A stretch of 64,000 nucleotides of DNA. Source: Saprospiraceae bacterium. Lineage in GTDB: Bacteria > Bacteroidota > Bacteroidia > Chitinophagales > Saprospiraceae. The stretch lies in assembly GCA_016710585.1 (NCBI GenBank), contig JADJVN010000002.1, positions 186,001 through 250,000 of the forward strand, given 5' to 3'. Shown in pieces: positions 17,169 to 25,531 of the stretch. The translations under genes and the position numbers were made by a program. The notes below the pieces were generated by a model. It saw nothing but the letters and a program-made list of their open reading frames with translations. It was not told where the DNA came from and made no database searches. The stretch's first letter is position 1, and each line of letters starts with the position of its first letter.

Positions 17169-17849
17169 ATGAATTTAAAATTTACTATTTTTATTGTTTT
17201 ACTTCAGTTTACACTTAGTTCGGCATTATTTGGACAAGCTCCACGAACTATTTTGGTTGAAGATTTTTCTAGTGCCACATGTCCTCCTTGTGCTGCAACA
17301 AATCCAATTTTTAGGGCTTTTCTTGAGCCTTTTGGCAAATCAGTAGTAAGTGTGGCTTTTCAATGTCATATACCAGTTACTGGTGATCCAATGTATGCTC
17401 AGAATATCCCTGATGTATCGACTAGAGTGACATATTATGGTATCAATTCTGCACCAAATTGTAGAGTTGATGGAAAGATAGCTGCACCCGGTACTAGTAG
17501 CCCCACTCACCCATTAAATGTGACTGCAAGTTATTTGAATTCAAGATTAGCAGTAACATCTCCAATTGAAATTAATGTAAATCATAATTTATTATTGGGA
17601 TCGAATGGAGCAAAAGATTCTATGGAGATTAATGTCGCTATTAAGAATGTGAGCGCTTCGAATTTTAATAATGCAAATTATGTTTTACAAACTGCAATTA
17701 TCGAAAGAGAAATTCGTTTTTCAAAACAAGCAGCAACTAATGGTGAAACTGAATTTCACAATGTGATGCGCAAAATGATTCCATCTGCAGCAGGAACAAA
17801 AATACTGGATACTATTTGCAGCTGGTGCAACAAAATTAGTGAGTTTTAA
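17169..17849 (+). CDS. Omp28-like thioredoxin-fold secreted protein, first part (gene continues to 19188)
   Basis: Signal peptide (1-22), then a thioredoxin-like domain opening ILVEDFSSATCPPCAATNP, where C38-P-P-C41 sits at the classical CxxC position. The following residues (YYGINSAPNCRVDG) match the Omp28-related family of Bacteroidota surface lipoproteins and secreted proteins. The frame is lost near 17811-17817: the other frame reads F-A-A-G-A-T-K-L-V-S-F and continues to 19188. The last ~12 residues here (ICSWCNKISEF) are out of frame. Whole gene 17169-19188, ~673 residues. The role is unknown; a surface redox or binding function is possible. Confidence 0.82.
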   Translation: MNLKFTIFIVLLQFTLSSALFGQAPRTILVEDFSSATCPPCAATNPIFRAFLEPFGKSVVSVAFQCHIPVTGDPMYAQNIPDVSTRVTYYGINSAPNCRVDGKIAAPGTSSPTHPLNVTASYLNSRLAVTSPIEINVNHNLLLGSNGAKDSMEINVAIKNVSASNFNNANYVLQTAIIEREIRFSKQAATNGETEFHNVMRKMIPSAAGTKILDTICSWCNKISEF

Positions 17850-19188
17850 AGTGCCAATTCCAGCTTATATTTACTCTTATTCAGAATTAGGTGTTGTGGC
17901 TTATGTTCAGAATAATACTGCATCATCTAAAGAAGTTATTCAAACTGGTGTTTCTCAACCAAAGGCAATTACAGGACTTTACACAGATCTTTCATTGGAA
18001 TCAATTAATATTACAAATAAAGATAATCAGTGTGATAATAATTTTAGTTTTGCGCTTTCTATTAAAAATTTATCCACAACTAAAGATACAATCAAATCTG
18101 TTGACTTCATTCCAGTTATTGGTGGAGTTGCAAAACCAAAAGTAACTTGGTCAGGAGTTTTATTACCTGGACAGACAGTTAATTACAACATCAATAATCA
18201 AATCGCTACTGTTGGGGCAGCATTTGTGAATGTTTCTATTGATAAAATTAATAATGGAGTTGTAAAGGATCTAAATTTGCTAAACAATACATTGGAGGAA
18301 ACAAATTTAGTGACATTCAATGGAACTATTGCTGGAACTTCAATTAAGCAAGGATTCGAATTGCCAGTTGGTACTTCAGCTTCTCCTAATACTTTCTTCT
18401 ATAATGAAGGGGTGAGAATCTTTAAACAGGATTCTACTTTTGCTAGAAATGCTTCAGGGGTAGCACCACCTTATGGAATGGGTGGATTTGGTGCCTCTCG
18501 TTACATGGTATTTTTTGCCTTTTCAGATGGTCCAGGAGTAATAGGTGCAAGTTCTTCAGTGGTTTTTGACAAAATTGATTTAAGCAATTCTGCATCTACT
18601 AGAATGTCATGGTCCTATGCTTATGCAGCAAAAAATTCAAGTAGCACAGATAAAATGGAAGTACTTGTGAGCACAAACTGCGGTGAAACTTGGACAAGTG
18701 TCTATGAAAAACAAGGTGAGGCAATGAATTCATGTACACCTGATTTAAGTACTTCTCATATTCCTGGTTTCTTTTTGCCTGATCCAACACAGTGGACAAA
18801 GACATCTGTGGATTTAAGTGCTTACGATGGCACACCTGAATTAATGATCAGAATGAAAGGCACTGCAGGTGATGGTTGGGCTTATTTCTTGGATGATGTT
18901 AATGTTGGATCAGTTGTAGCTACCAATGATGAGAATAGTATAAAGTCTATTGCTGTTTCGCCAAATCCAGCAAAAGATTTTATCGAGCTGAAAATTTCAT
19001 CAGACGAAAATACTACAGCCGTTATTAATTTGAATGATTCTAATGGTAAGACAGTACAATCAGAAATCAAATCAATCAAAGCAGGATTGAATGATTATAC
19101 TATATCTTTAAATCAGACTCCAGGTTTATACTTTGTTGAAGTAAAAACGAGTAAAGGTGTCATAACAAAGAAAGTGATAGTTTTATAG
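17839..19188 (+). CDS. Omp28-like protein, second part with T9SS type A sorting domain
   Basis: This continues the gene that starts at 17169; the GTG start at 17839 is internal. It holds a CARDB-like beta domain (~residues 50-150 of this part, LSIKNLSTTKDTIKS and TLEETNLVTF). A MAM/jelly-roll-like domain follows (~150-355), including SWSYAYAAKNSSSTDKMEVL, CGETW and WAYFLDDVNVG. The sorting domain takes the last ~80 residues (IAVSPNPAKDFIEL, then GLYFVEVKTSKG). This order (thioredoxin, CARDB-like, jelly roll, sorting) is common in secreted Bacteroidota proteins. A clear terminator follows at 19208. Confidence 0.82.
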   Translation: MSFKVPIPAYIYSYSELGVVAYVQNNTASSKEVIQTGVSQPKAITGLYTDLSLESINITNKDNQCDNNFSFALSIKNLSTTKDTIKSVDFIPVIGGVAKPKVTWSGVLLPGQTVNYNINNQIATVGAAFVNVSIDKINNGVVKDLNLLNNTLEETNLVTFNGTIAGTSIKQGFELPVGTSASPNTFFYNEGVRIFKQDSTFARNASGVAPPYGMGGFGASRYMVFFAFSDGPGVIGASSSVVFDKIDLSNSASTRMSWSYAYAAKNSSSTDKMEVLVSTNCGETWTSVYEKQGEAMNSCTPDLSTSHIPGFFLPDPTQWTKTSVDLSAYDGTPELMIRMKGTAGDGWAYFLDDVNVGSVVATNDENSIKSIAVSPNPAKDFIELKISSDENTTAVINLNDSNGKTVQSEIKSIKAGLNDYTISLNQTPGLYFVEVKTSKGVITKKVIVL

Positions 19189-19207
19189 TTCATAACAGAT
19201 ATAATTT

Positions 19208-19239
19208 AAAAGCCTATGCAATTTGTATAGGCTTTTTTT
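19208..19239 (+). terminator. Rho-independent terminator
   Basis: Perfect 10-bp stem AAAAGCCTAT / ATAGGCTTTT with a 9-nt loop and a seven-T tail, 20 bp after the stop at 19188. Confidence 0.92.
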
Positions 19240-19377
19240 GTTTTCATTTTAAAAATTAACTTATCTTTGATTATTAATGGAATAAATGCTATATGCTTTC
19301 CTATGTTAAATTAGCCTAGTAATTAATTTGTTTAGCTAATTTCGTTTAATATCTTATAATCGTCAAAAAAAAATGAG

Positions 19378-20076
19378 ATGAAAAAAATGACCGTTCTATT
19401 TGCATTAATTTTGGGATTTGGAGTTGCGTATTGTCAGACTCAAAAATTCAGCTCAGAATTAAATCCATGTAAATTAAAATTTACGACTGACCCAGCTAAC
19501 CCGACCGATTGGGTGTGTCATAATATTGTAAGAAATCAAAGTGGACAGAATCTAGAGCTCCTATGGAAAAGGGAAGATGCTATTTTGCCTTCCGACTGGG
19601 AATCTTTTGTTTGCGACAATAATCAGTGTTACGGAAGTTTTACCGTGACTTGTCCACTAGACAATCCTAATATTTTAGCAGCTGCACAAAACATGACTGC
19701 AGATGTTCATGTATATGATAATTCAAAAGATGGAAATGCCTATATAAAACTTCATGTCTATGAAAAGGAAGACACAGCCAGTAAAATAGTCGTAGATTTT
19801 TTATTTAATAGAGAGTCAGTAGGAACTAACTCTATTCGAAATATCAAAATGAGTTATTTCCCCAATCCTGTTACAAATTCTTTCCAACTAAACTATAATA
19901 CTGGAATCAAAAGAATTGAAATAATTGATTTAATGGGAAACATTCTAAAGTCTTATCGTACTGAAGAATCAAAGAGTTATGATGTCAGCACTTTAGATAA
20001 CGGATATTATTTATTGCGCATCATAAACGATGAAGAGAATGTTATTAGAACGATGACATTTATTAAAACAAAGTGA
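19378..20076 (+). CDS. Small secreted protein of unknown function with T9SS type A sorting domain
   Basis: A 232-residue protein: signal peptide (MKKMTVLFALILGFGVAYCQ), then a ~130-residue beta-rich domain with the cysteine-containing phrases TDWVCHNIVRNQSG, ESFVCDNNQCYGSF and TVTCPLDNPN. I recognise the general type from Bacteroidota genomes but cannot name a family. The last ~80 residues are a type A sorting domain (MSYFPNPVTNSFQL, then GYYLLRIINDEEN). It is the smallest T9SS cargo in this window. Frame intact; no clear promoter seen; ATG at 19378 follows an A-rich leader. Confidence 0.78.
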   Translation: MKKMTVLFALILGFGVAYCQTQKFSSELNPCKLKFTTDPANPTDWVCHNIVRNQSGQNLELLWKREDAILPSDWESFVCDNNQCYGSFTVTCPLDNPNILAAAQNMTADVHVYDNSKDGNAYIKLHVYEKEDTASKIVVDFLFNRESVGTNSIRNIKMSYFPNPVTNSFQLNYNTGIKRIEIIDLMGNILKSYRTEESKSYDVSTLDNGYYLLRIINDEENVIRTMTFIKTK

Positions 20077-20234
20077 TAGTTTCGATTTTATTCGATAAAT
20101 TATGATATAACTTAAATTGATTTATAAGTAAATACATGTCTCTATGACTATTTTTTTAATAAAAATCATCATTAGTAAATAAGGATTATTCCCCTAATGG
20201 ATTTAGCATAAATGTTAATATTGTTCATGAATGA

Positions 20235-20492
20235 TCACCTTGCAGTCATATTGACATCCCCCATTTTAATTGCAATGAAGTTTACTTTTTTGACAGTAAT
20301 ATCTCTTTGAATCCACTCTACATATTTTGGCGCATCGTAAGGGTAGCTTGGATCAGAAAATTTATAATCAGCATCAATAAATTTCCAATTGCTAGTTTTT
20401 GGAAATCGAGTAATATTTCCAATAATCAATAATCTAATATCTTTTACATCTGCAGCTGTGAGATTTTTGCTTTCATTTACATCAGCTGCCAA
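20235..20492 (-). CDS. Dockerin-like C-terminal piece of a broken secreted gene
   Basis: The 85 residues read AADVNESKNLTAADVKDIRL, then GNITRFP, WKFIDADYKF and IAIKMGDVNMTA. This is the dockerin-like pattern found near the end of large Saprospiria surface proteins, with two Asp/Asn-rich calcium-type loops. The same minus-strand gene begins at 21156. The bases between the two frames (20493-20562) decode as SSDVMRIKNHVLGKQTF once an extra TG (near 20563) is removed and an A added to the five-A run near 20538. Thus 21156-20235 is one gene with two shifts. It has no sorting domain and may be truncated. Confidence 0.6.
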   Translation of the reverse strand: MAADVNESKNLTAADVKDIRLLIIGNITRFPKTSNWKFIDADYKFSDPSYPYDAPKYVEWIQRDITVKKVNFIAIKMGDVNMTAR

Positions 20493-20562
20493 AATTGAAT
20501 ATGGATTGGTAAACGTTTGTTTTCCTAAAACATGATTTTTATTCTCATTACATCAGAGGAGG

Positions 20563-21156
20563 TCACACACCACTTAATGGGTCACCTTTCATTGTTAACT
20601 CAACTCTAAAAGTCGAATCTATATAACATTTGCTAACATAAAAATTAACTTGAGAAATATTATTTTTTATGCTCTTGGTGCTTACTAATTTATTATTCAT
20701 ATAAATATTAGCTTCTATTGGTTCTGTAAAATCAAATTGATTTTGTATTGAAATATTTATTCTTATAGAATTCTGTTCAACAAATGGACATATATGTAAT
20801 TTATCTTCGAAATAAAAATAGATATTACATGAATCAACATAATTTTCTTCATCAAAAACATAAAGCCAATTTTTTGCTAAATTTCGATCACAAGGATATG
20901 TTTGAAGAAGGAGTTCCTCACAATAAAATATTTTACTTGTATCTTTTCCTTCTCGATCGAAGCTAAATTTCAATTTTTCTGAAGGCGTCTTATCATCATA
21001 ACTTCCGCGATCAAAATCTTTAGCCTTGATTTCTACGGCTCCTAAAGAATTAAAATAATACAATAAAGTGTCTTTTGTACAAATAGCAGCCGGACCTGTC
21101 TGACAATAAGCTAATAAGCTCCTCAGTAGTAGGATAAAAAATAACAGTGGTTTCAT
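20563..21156 (-). CDS. N-terminal piece of the same secreted gene: HYR/Ig-like domains
   Basis: Signal peptide (MKPLLFFILLLRSLLAYCQ), then an Ig/HYR-like domain. Its phrases AAICTKDTLLYYF, AKDFDRGSYDDKTP, FSFDREGKD, FDEENYVDSC and EDKLHICP match the 'DxGSxD ... DExxNxxxC ... DK..P' pattern of Bacteroidota surface proteins. A second short beta domain follows. The frame stops at GDPLSGV, where typical relatives go on with T-S-S-D-V into a dockerin-like part; that part is found in another frame just downstream (20492-20235). Role unknown. The 787-bp gap upstream contains its promoter region, but I see no clear -33/-7 pair. Confidence 0.65.
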   Translation of the reverse strand: MKPLLFFILLLRSLLAYCQTGPAAICTKDTLLYYFNSLGAVEIKAKDFDRGSYDDKTPSEKLKFSFDREGKDTSKIFYCEELLLQTYPCDRNLAKNWLYVFDEENYVDSCNIYFYFEDKLHICPFVEQNSIRINISIQNQFDFTEPIEANIYMNNKLVSTKSIKNNISQVNFYVSKCYIDSTFRVELTMKGDPLSGV

Positions 21157-21943
21157 AATTAGTTTTATTATGGATGTATAATTTTCTATTGTAAATATAG
21201 TTATTTTTTATTTAGTGCTTAAGAAATTTAGTAAATTTTTGATTTTGGTCAATTGGAGTGCATGTTAAATAGAAATTAATTGAATTTGGCTTGAAGAAGT
21301 ATCGATTCAATTGATTTGGCCTTCAAAGTGAAGATCTGTTGGATTCATCATTTACCATTTTCTATTGAGCAATAAATGAAGTAAAACTGTCCTTAAAGTG
21401 TTTTGAAATGACCTTAAATATTTAAAAAAATGACTTATTTGGATATAATATAGTTTAATTAAGAATTTGTAGAGTTTTGAAGTATTTTATAGCAGATTTA
21501 CCTCAATTGAACACTTTAAGTAGAGAATTGAGTTTGTAGAAAACTTAATTTCTAGTAAATTATGAATTTTATTTAGCCTAACATGAGTAATTATTGGCAT
21601 ATTCTGTGGAAGACGAAATTTAATTATCAATAAGACAGAATAAGTATCAATAATGAATAAGTTTACTTTGATTTAGATTTGATTTATTATAATTTAATTG
21701 ATGTCTTACAGATTGATTTTTTCATCAATAGATTTGTGACGTATTGAAACCTAATTTAAATTTGAGTTGCACTTAAACACTCTTATAGGATTTCAATACG
21801 ATAATTTATTCCTAAGCTTTTACTGATTATAATTAACTATTGATCGACGAAAAGTCGGTCATGGAAATATCATTTTTCAAATTTTGAAAATGGATCAGAT
21901 TATTAATGTTTTGAATTAAATTAATTTTATAAATCTTTTAAAT
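21157..21943. other. 787-bp AT-rich intergenic region with hairpins near its right end
   Basis: No gene is visible. A hairpin TGATCGAC / GTCGGTCA (one G-T pair, GAAAA loop) lies at 21841-21861. A near-palindrome around ATTTTTCAAATTTTGAAAAT lies at 21872-21891, 52 bp before the ATG of the S74 protein. A stretch at 21389-21410 resembles one at 36837-36858, in the long leader of a giant gene (18 of 22 positions by eye). Confidence 0.5.
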
Positions 21944-24900
21944 ATGAAAAAATTTCTTTTACAGTTTGCACTACTAAATTTTTTTAGTGTCGCTGCAATT
22001 ACTGCTCAAGTCAAGATGGGAAATAATCCAACGACCATTTTGCCAGGTTCATTATTAGAACTTGAAAGTACGAATAAGGCGGTGACATTTCCTCGTATGA
22101 CGACGGCTCAGATGAATACCATACCAGCGCCTGTAGCAGGTATGATGATTTACAATTCTGATTCGGCCTGTGTATTTCAATACCGAGGCATGATATGGAA
22201 AAGTCTTTGTGATAATTCCAATCCATTAGCTTCAAGTCAAACAGAAGCTGATCTGCGATTAAGGAATGGTACAAGTCACATCACTCAAGATGGTGGAGTG
22301 GGAAGTAATGGAAGCAATGCTGGAGCAGCTGGAGTTATAGCAATAGGAAGTGGCGCAGGTAATGTGAATGCTACACCAAATAATGTCTTCATTGGCAATC
22401 AAGCTGGATTTAGTAATACTACAGGTTCAACAAATTCATTTGTAGGTAATCAGTCTGGTTATGCGAATACAATAGGACGAGCAAATACTGCTCTAGGATC
22501 GCGAACATTAGCTACAAATGTAGATGGTTCATTTAATACTGCAATAGGTCGAGGCACATTAGAGTTAAACAGTTCTGGTACTGCTAATACAGCTGTTGGG
22601 GCAGATGTAATGGTGAAGAATCTAACTGGTGCCGGAAATACTGCAATAGGAGGGGCTTCACTTGCTTTAAATACTGTAGGTGGAGAAAATACTTCAGTTG
22701 GTTATACTTCGATGAACAACAATACATCTGGAAATGAAAATGTCGCAGTTGGCAAAGATGCACTTTACGGGAATACTTCAGGAGATAATAATGTTGCGAT
22801 AGGACGTGGTACTTTATATGCAATGACTACAGATAGTAATTCAGTCGCTGTAGGTCATCGTGCTGGGTTAAATAATACAAAAGGAAGCAATCTCTTTATT
22901 GGTGCATACGCAGGATATAACAACACTACAGGAGCTGAAAATGAGTTTGTAGGATACAAAGCTGGTTTTGGAAATCAGATAGGAAATTATAATGAAATAT
23001 TCGGTTATAATTCCTTTTTCAAAAATGTGTCGGGAGCAAGTAATGCTATGTTCGGAAGATATACAGGATATGAAAATACAACAGGTTCGGACAATTGTTT
23101 TTTTGGAGATGCATCTGGTTGGAAAAATACTTCAGGTTCAAGAAATGCATTTTATGGTAAAGCATCTGGTGCGAATAATACTACTGGTGAAGAAAACACA
23201 ATGGTAGGATGGGAAACCGGAAAATTAACTAAAACAGGTTCAAGAAATGTTTATATGGGTTACCGAGCTGGTGAACAAGGTGATGATGCTTCTGAAAATA
23301 CAATCATGGGATATTGGTCAGGTCATCTAAATAAAGCTGACCATAATACATTTGTTGGCTATCAAGCTGGGTATGAAAATACCACTGGTACTCCCAATAC
23401 TTTTATAGGATATAAAGCAGGTCAAAATAATGTTACTGGCTTTGATAATGTTCCGGTAGGCGATAGTGCTTTAATGAATAATAATGTCATTTTGGGATCA
23501 TGGTTTAATGGTTATGGTAATACAGCTGTTGGATCAAAATCTTTATATTCGAATCAGACAGGATATAGTAATACTGCAATTGGGAAACATGCCTTAAGGA
23601 AAAATATTTCAGGTTACCAGAATACAGCTGTAGGAGATAATTCTTTGCTCGAAAATACTATTGGATTTTATAATACTGCAGTTGGTGGTTTTAGCCTTCA
23701 AAAAAATACAACTGGTCAAGAAAATACAGCACATGGCCATAATGCATTATCTAACAATACTACAGGTGACAATAATACTGCAGTAGGTAGATTGTCATTA
23801 TATTTGAACACTGCTGGTAGCAGTAATACAGCTACAGGTTTTAGATCAGGAGTGAACAATACTACAGGCAATTATAATACTTTGATAGGAAATACAGCAG
23901 GTGAGAGTAATACAGTAGGCAGTCAAAATGTAGCAGTGGGACATCAAGCATTGCAAAGAAATAGCAGTGGAAATTTGAACGTAGCTGTTGGAACAAATGC
24001 ATTGCAAAGTAATACTTTAGGCAATGACAATACTGCTGTAGGACAAGAAGCACTTCGCTATAATGTAGATGGAATTAATAATTCCGGATTAGGAAGATAT
24101 TCTCTGTTTTCAAATGCAAATGGAGATAATAATACTGCAATCGGTCATCAAGCAGCTTATACTACGAATGCAAGTGATAATACTACTGTCGGTTATTCAT
24201 CTTTGTTAAAAAATGTTAGCGGAGCAAGAAATACAGCGCTTGGACGAGATGCAGGTTTCGAGAATCTTGCGAATAATAACGTGTTCCTAGGATTTGAAGC
24301 AGGAAGATTGAATACTACTGGAACTCCAAATACTTTCTTAGGCTATAGAGCAGGATATAGCAATACAACTGGAAGTCAAAATACATTTTTGGGTTATGAG
24401 ACAGGTGGTCTTGCGCCTACACTTACCAATGCTTCAGCAATAGGATATAATGCCAAAGTTGGTGCAAGTGATGCAATGGTCTTAGGTGCTACTGGAGTAG
24501 AACAAGTTAATGTGGGTATTGGTACTACTACACCAGATGCATTGTTGAATATCGAAGGATCGAAAACAAATGGTTATAGCGAATTTTTTAGATTGAGAAA
24601 TTTGGAGCCTAATGGATTTTCAAATTTATTTTTAGAATCAGATGTGGCTGGAGATGGATTGTCATTAGGTTGCACAAATTCAGGGCTAGTTGGATTTCCA
24701 GGTTATGGTCAACCTGGTGACAGTTACGTATATGTAGATATTGGCTTAGTAGCAAGAGATTTGAATATTATCAATTCATCTACTGGTGGAAAAATTAATC
24801 TGCAAGTAGATCCCAATGGGATGAACGGAGCACCAACGATGACCTTAGATACTACTAGAGTCGGTATTAACACTTCTACACCTACTCAAAGACTTCATGT

Positions 24901-25117
24901 CATTGGAAATATTTTGGCTTCAGGTACCATTACACCATCTGATGTAAGATTCAAAGAGAATGTGAGGAATCTAAATAATTCTTTAGAAAAAATTCAAAAC
25001 CTTAGAGGCGTGAGCTATAATCACAAATCAGAATTCCTCAAATCGCATGGACTAAAAGAAGGCAACCAAATTGGATTCATTGCTCAAGAATTGGAAAAAT
25101 ATTTCCAGAATTTGTAG
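21944..25117 (+). CDS. Fibre-like protein with 16-17-residue beta-roll repeats and peptidase S74 chaperone domain (gene continues to 25329)
   Basis: Signal peptide (~1-21), a short N-terminal domain (KMGNNPTTILPGSLLELES), then about 40 copies of a 16-17-residue repeat such as NTAVGxxALxxNTTGxx between residues ~95 and 830. This is like the beta-roll heads of trimeric adhesins and phage fibres. A spacer domain follows (~840-995). The last part is a peptidase S74 (endosialidase-type intramolecular chaperone) domain beginning at Ser999 (SDVRFKENV). In known members this domain directs trimer folding and cuts itself off just before that Ser. The frame ends too early, in YFQNL; adding an A at 25095-25099 gives IFPEFVE and leads on to 25329. 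No T9SS sorting domain. Confidence 0.88.
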   Translation: MKKFLLQFALLNFFSVAAITAQVKMGNNPTTILPGSLLELESTNKAVTFPRMTTAQMNTIPAPVAGMMIYNSDSACVFQYRGMIWKSLCDNSNPLASSQTEADLRLRNGTSHITQDGGVGSNGSNAGAAGVIAIGSGAGNVNATPNNVFIGNQAGFSNTTGSTNSFVGNQSGYANTIGRANTALGSRTLATNVDGSFNTAIGRGTLELNSSGTANTAVGADVMVKNLTGAGNTAIGGASLALNTVGGENTSVGYTSMNNNTSGNENVAVGKDALYGNTSGDNNVAIGRGTLYAMTTDSNSVAVGHRAGLNNTKGSNLFIGAYAGYNNTTGAENEFVGYKAGFGNQIGNYNEIFGYNSFFKNVSGASNAMFGRYTGYENTTGSDNCFFGDASGWKNTSGSRNAFYGKASGANNTTGEENTMVGWETGKLTKTGSRNVYMGYRAGEQGDDASENTIMGYWSGHLNKADHNTFVGYQAGYENTTGTPNTFIGYKAGQNNVTGFDNVPVGDSALMNNNVILGSWFNGYGNTAVGSKSLYSNQTGYSNTAIGKHALRKNISGYQNTAVGDNSLLENTIGFYNTAVGGFSLQKNTTGQENTAHGHNALSNNTTGDNNTAVGRLSLYLNTAGSSNTATGFRSGVNNTTGNYNTLIGNTAGESNTVGSQNVAVGHQALQRNSSGNLNVAVGTNALQSNTLGNDNTAVGQEALRYNVDGINNSGLGRYSLFSNANGDNNTAIGHQAAYTTNASDNTTVGYSSLLKNVSGARNTALGRDAGFENLANNNVFLGFEAGRLNTTGTPNTFLGYRAGYSNTTGSQNTFLGYETGGLAPTLTNASAIGYNAKVGASDAMVLGATGVEQVNVGIGTTTPDALLNIEGSKTNGYSEFFRLRNLEPNGFSNLFLESDVAGDGLSLGCTNSGLVGFPGYGQPGDSYVYVDIGLVARDLNIINSSTGGKINLQVDPNGMNGAPTMTLDTTRVGINTSTPTQRLHVIGNILASGTITPSDVRFKENVRNLNNSLEKIQNLRGVSYNHKSEFLKSHGLKEGNQIGFIAQELEKYFQNL

Positions 25118-25329
25118 AAACTGAAGTGATGGCTACAAAGCTGTAGATTATGCGAAACTAACACCTGTACTTGTAGAAGCAATAAAAGAACAACAAAATG
25201 AAATCGTTGAATTGAAAAAGCAAAATCAAAAACTTACTGAAAAAAACATCTGAGATAGATGCCTTAAAAGCTGATATAGAATCAATAAAATCTTTATTGA
25301 AGCCAGAGCAAAATATTGGAAAAAAATAA
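25095..25329 (+). pseudogene. Frame-shifted tail of the peptidase S74 protein
   Basis: Three small shifts separate this tail from the main frame: one A short at 25095-25099, one base short near 25124-25126, and one A too many at 25240-25246. Corrected, it reads IFPEFVET, DGYKAVDYAKLTPVLVEAIK and a coiled coil with EQQNEIVELKKQNQKL, ending at TAA 25327-25329. This is exactly the expected end of an S74 domain. A terminator starts 13 bp later, which supports 25329 as the real end. Confidence 0.8.
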
Positions 25330-25341
25330 TTCAGAAATTCG

Positions 25342-25388
25342 GGATTCCTTGATAAAGTGGATGACATTTTATTTGGAATCCTTTTTTT
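25342..25388 (+). terminator. Rho-independent terminator after the S74 gene
   Basis: GGATTCC (25342-25348) pairs with GGAATCC (25375-25381), with further inner pairing ATAAA / TTTAT, followed by seven T's. Confidence 0.8.
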
Positions 25389-25439
25389 CTCATGATATTT
25401 AAAATTTTGTTTTTACATTTTTCAATGAAATTATTTTTT

Positions 25440-25466
25440 AATATTCTATTTTGATAATAGAATATT
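25440..25466. repeat. AT-rich perfect inverted repeat before the first giant gene
   Basis: AATATTCTAT / ATAGAATATT with a 7-nt loop, 66 bp before the ATG at 25532. No T-run, so it may be an operator or a leader hairpin rather than a terminator. Confidence 0.5.
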
Positions 25467-25531
25467 GATTGATATTAAAATAGAATAATTTCCAGTAAAA
25501 AAATTTTACTTAAATTCTAAAAAATCAAATC

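Noticed and set aside
21944..25329. Prophage tail fibre region
   Set aside because: The S74 and beta-roll protein has a signal peptide and no phage genes lie nearby.
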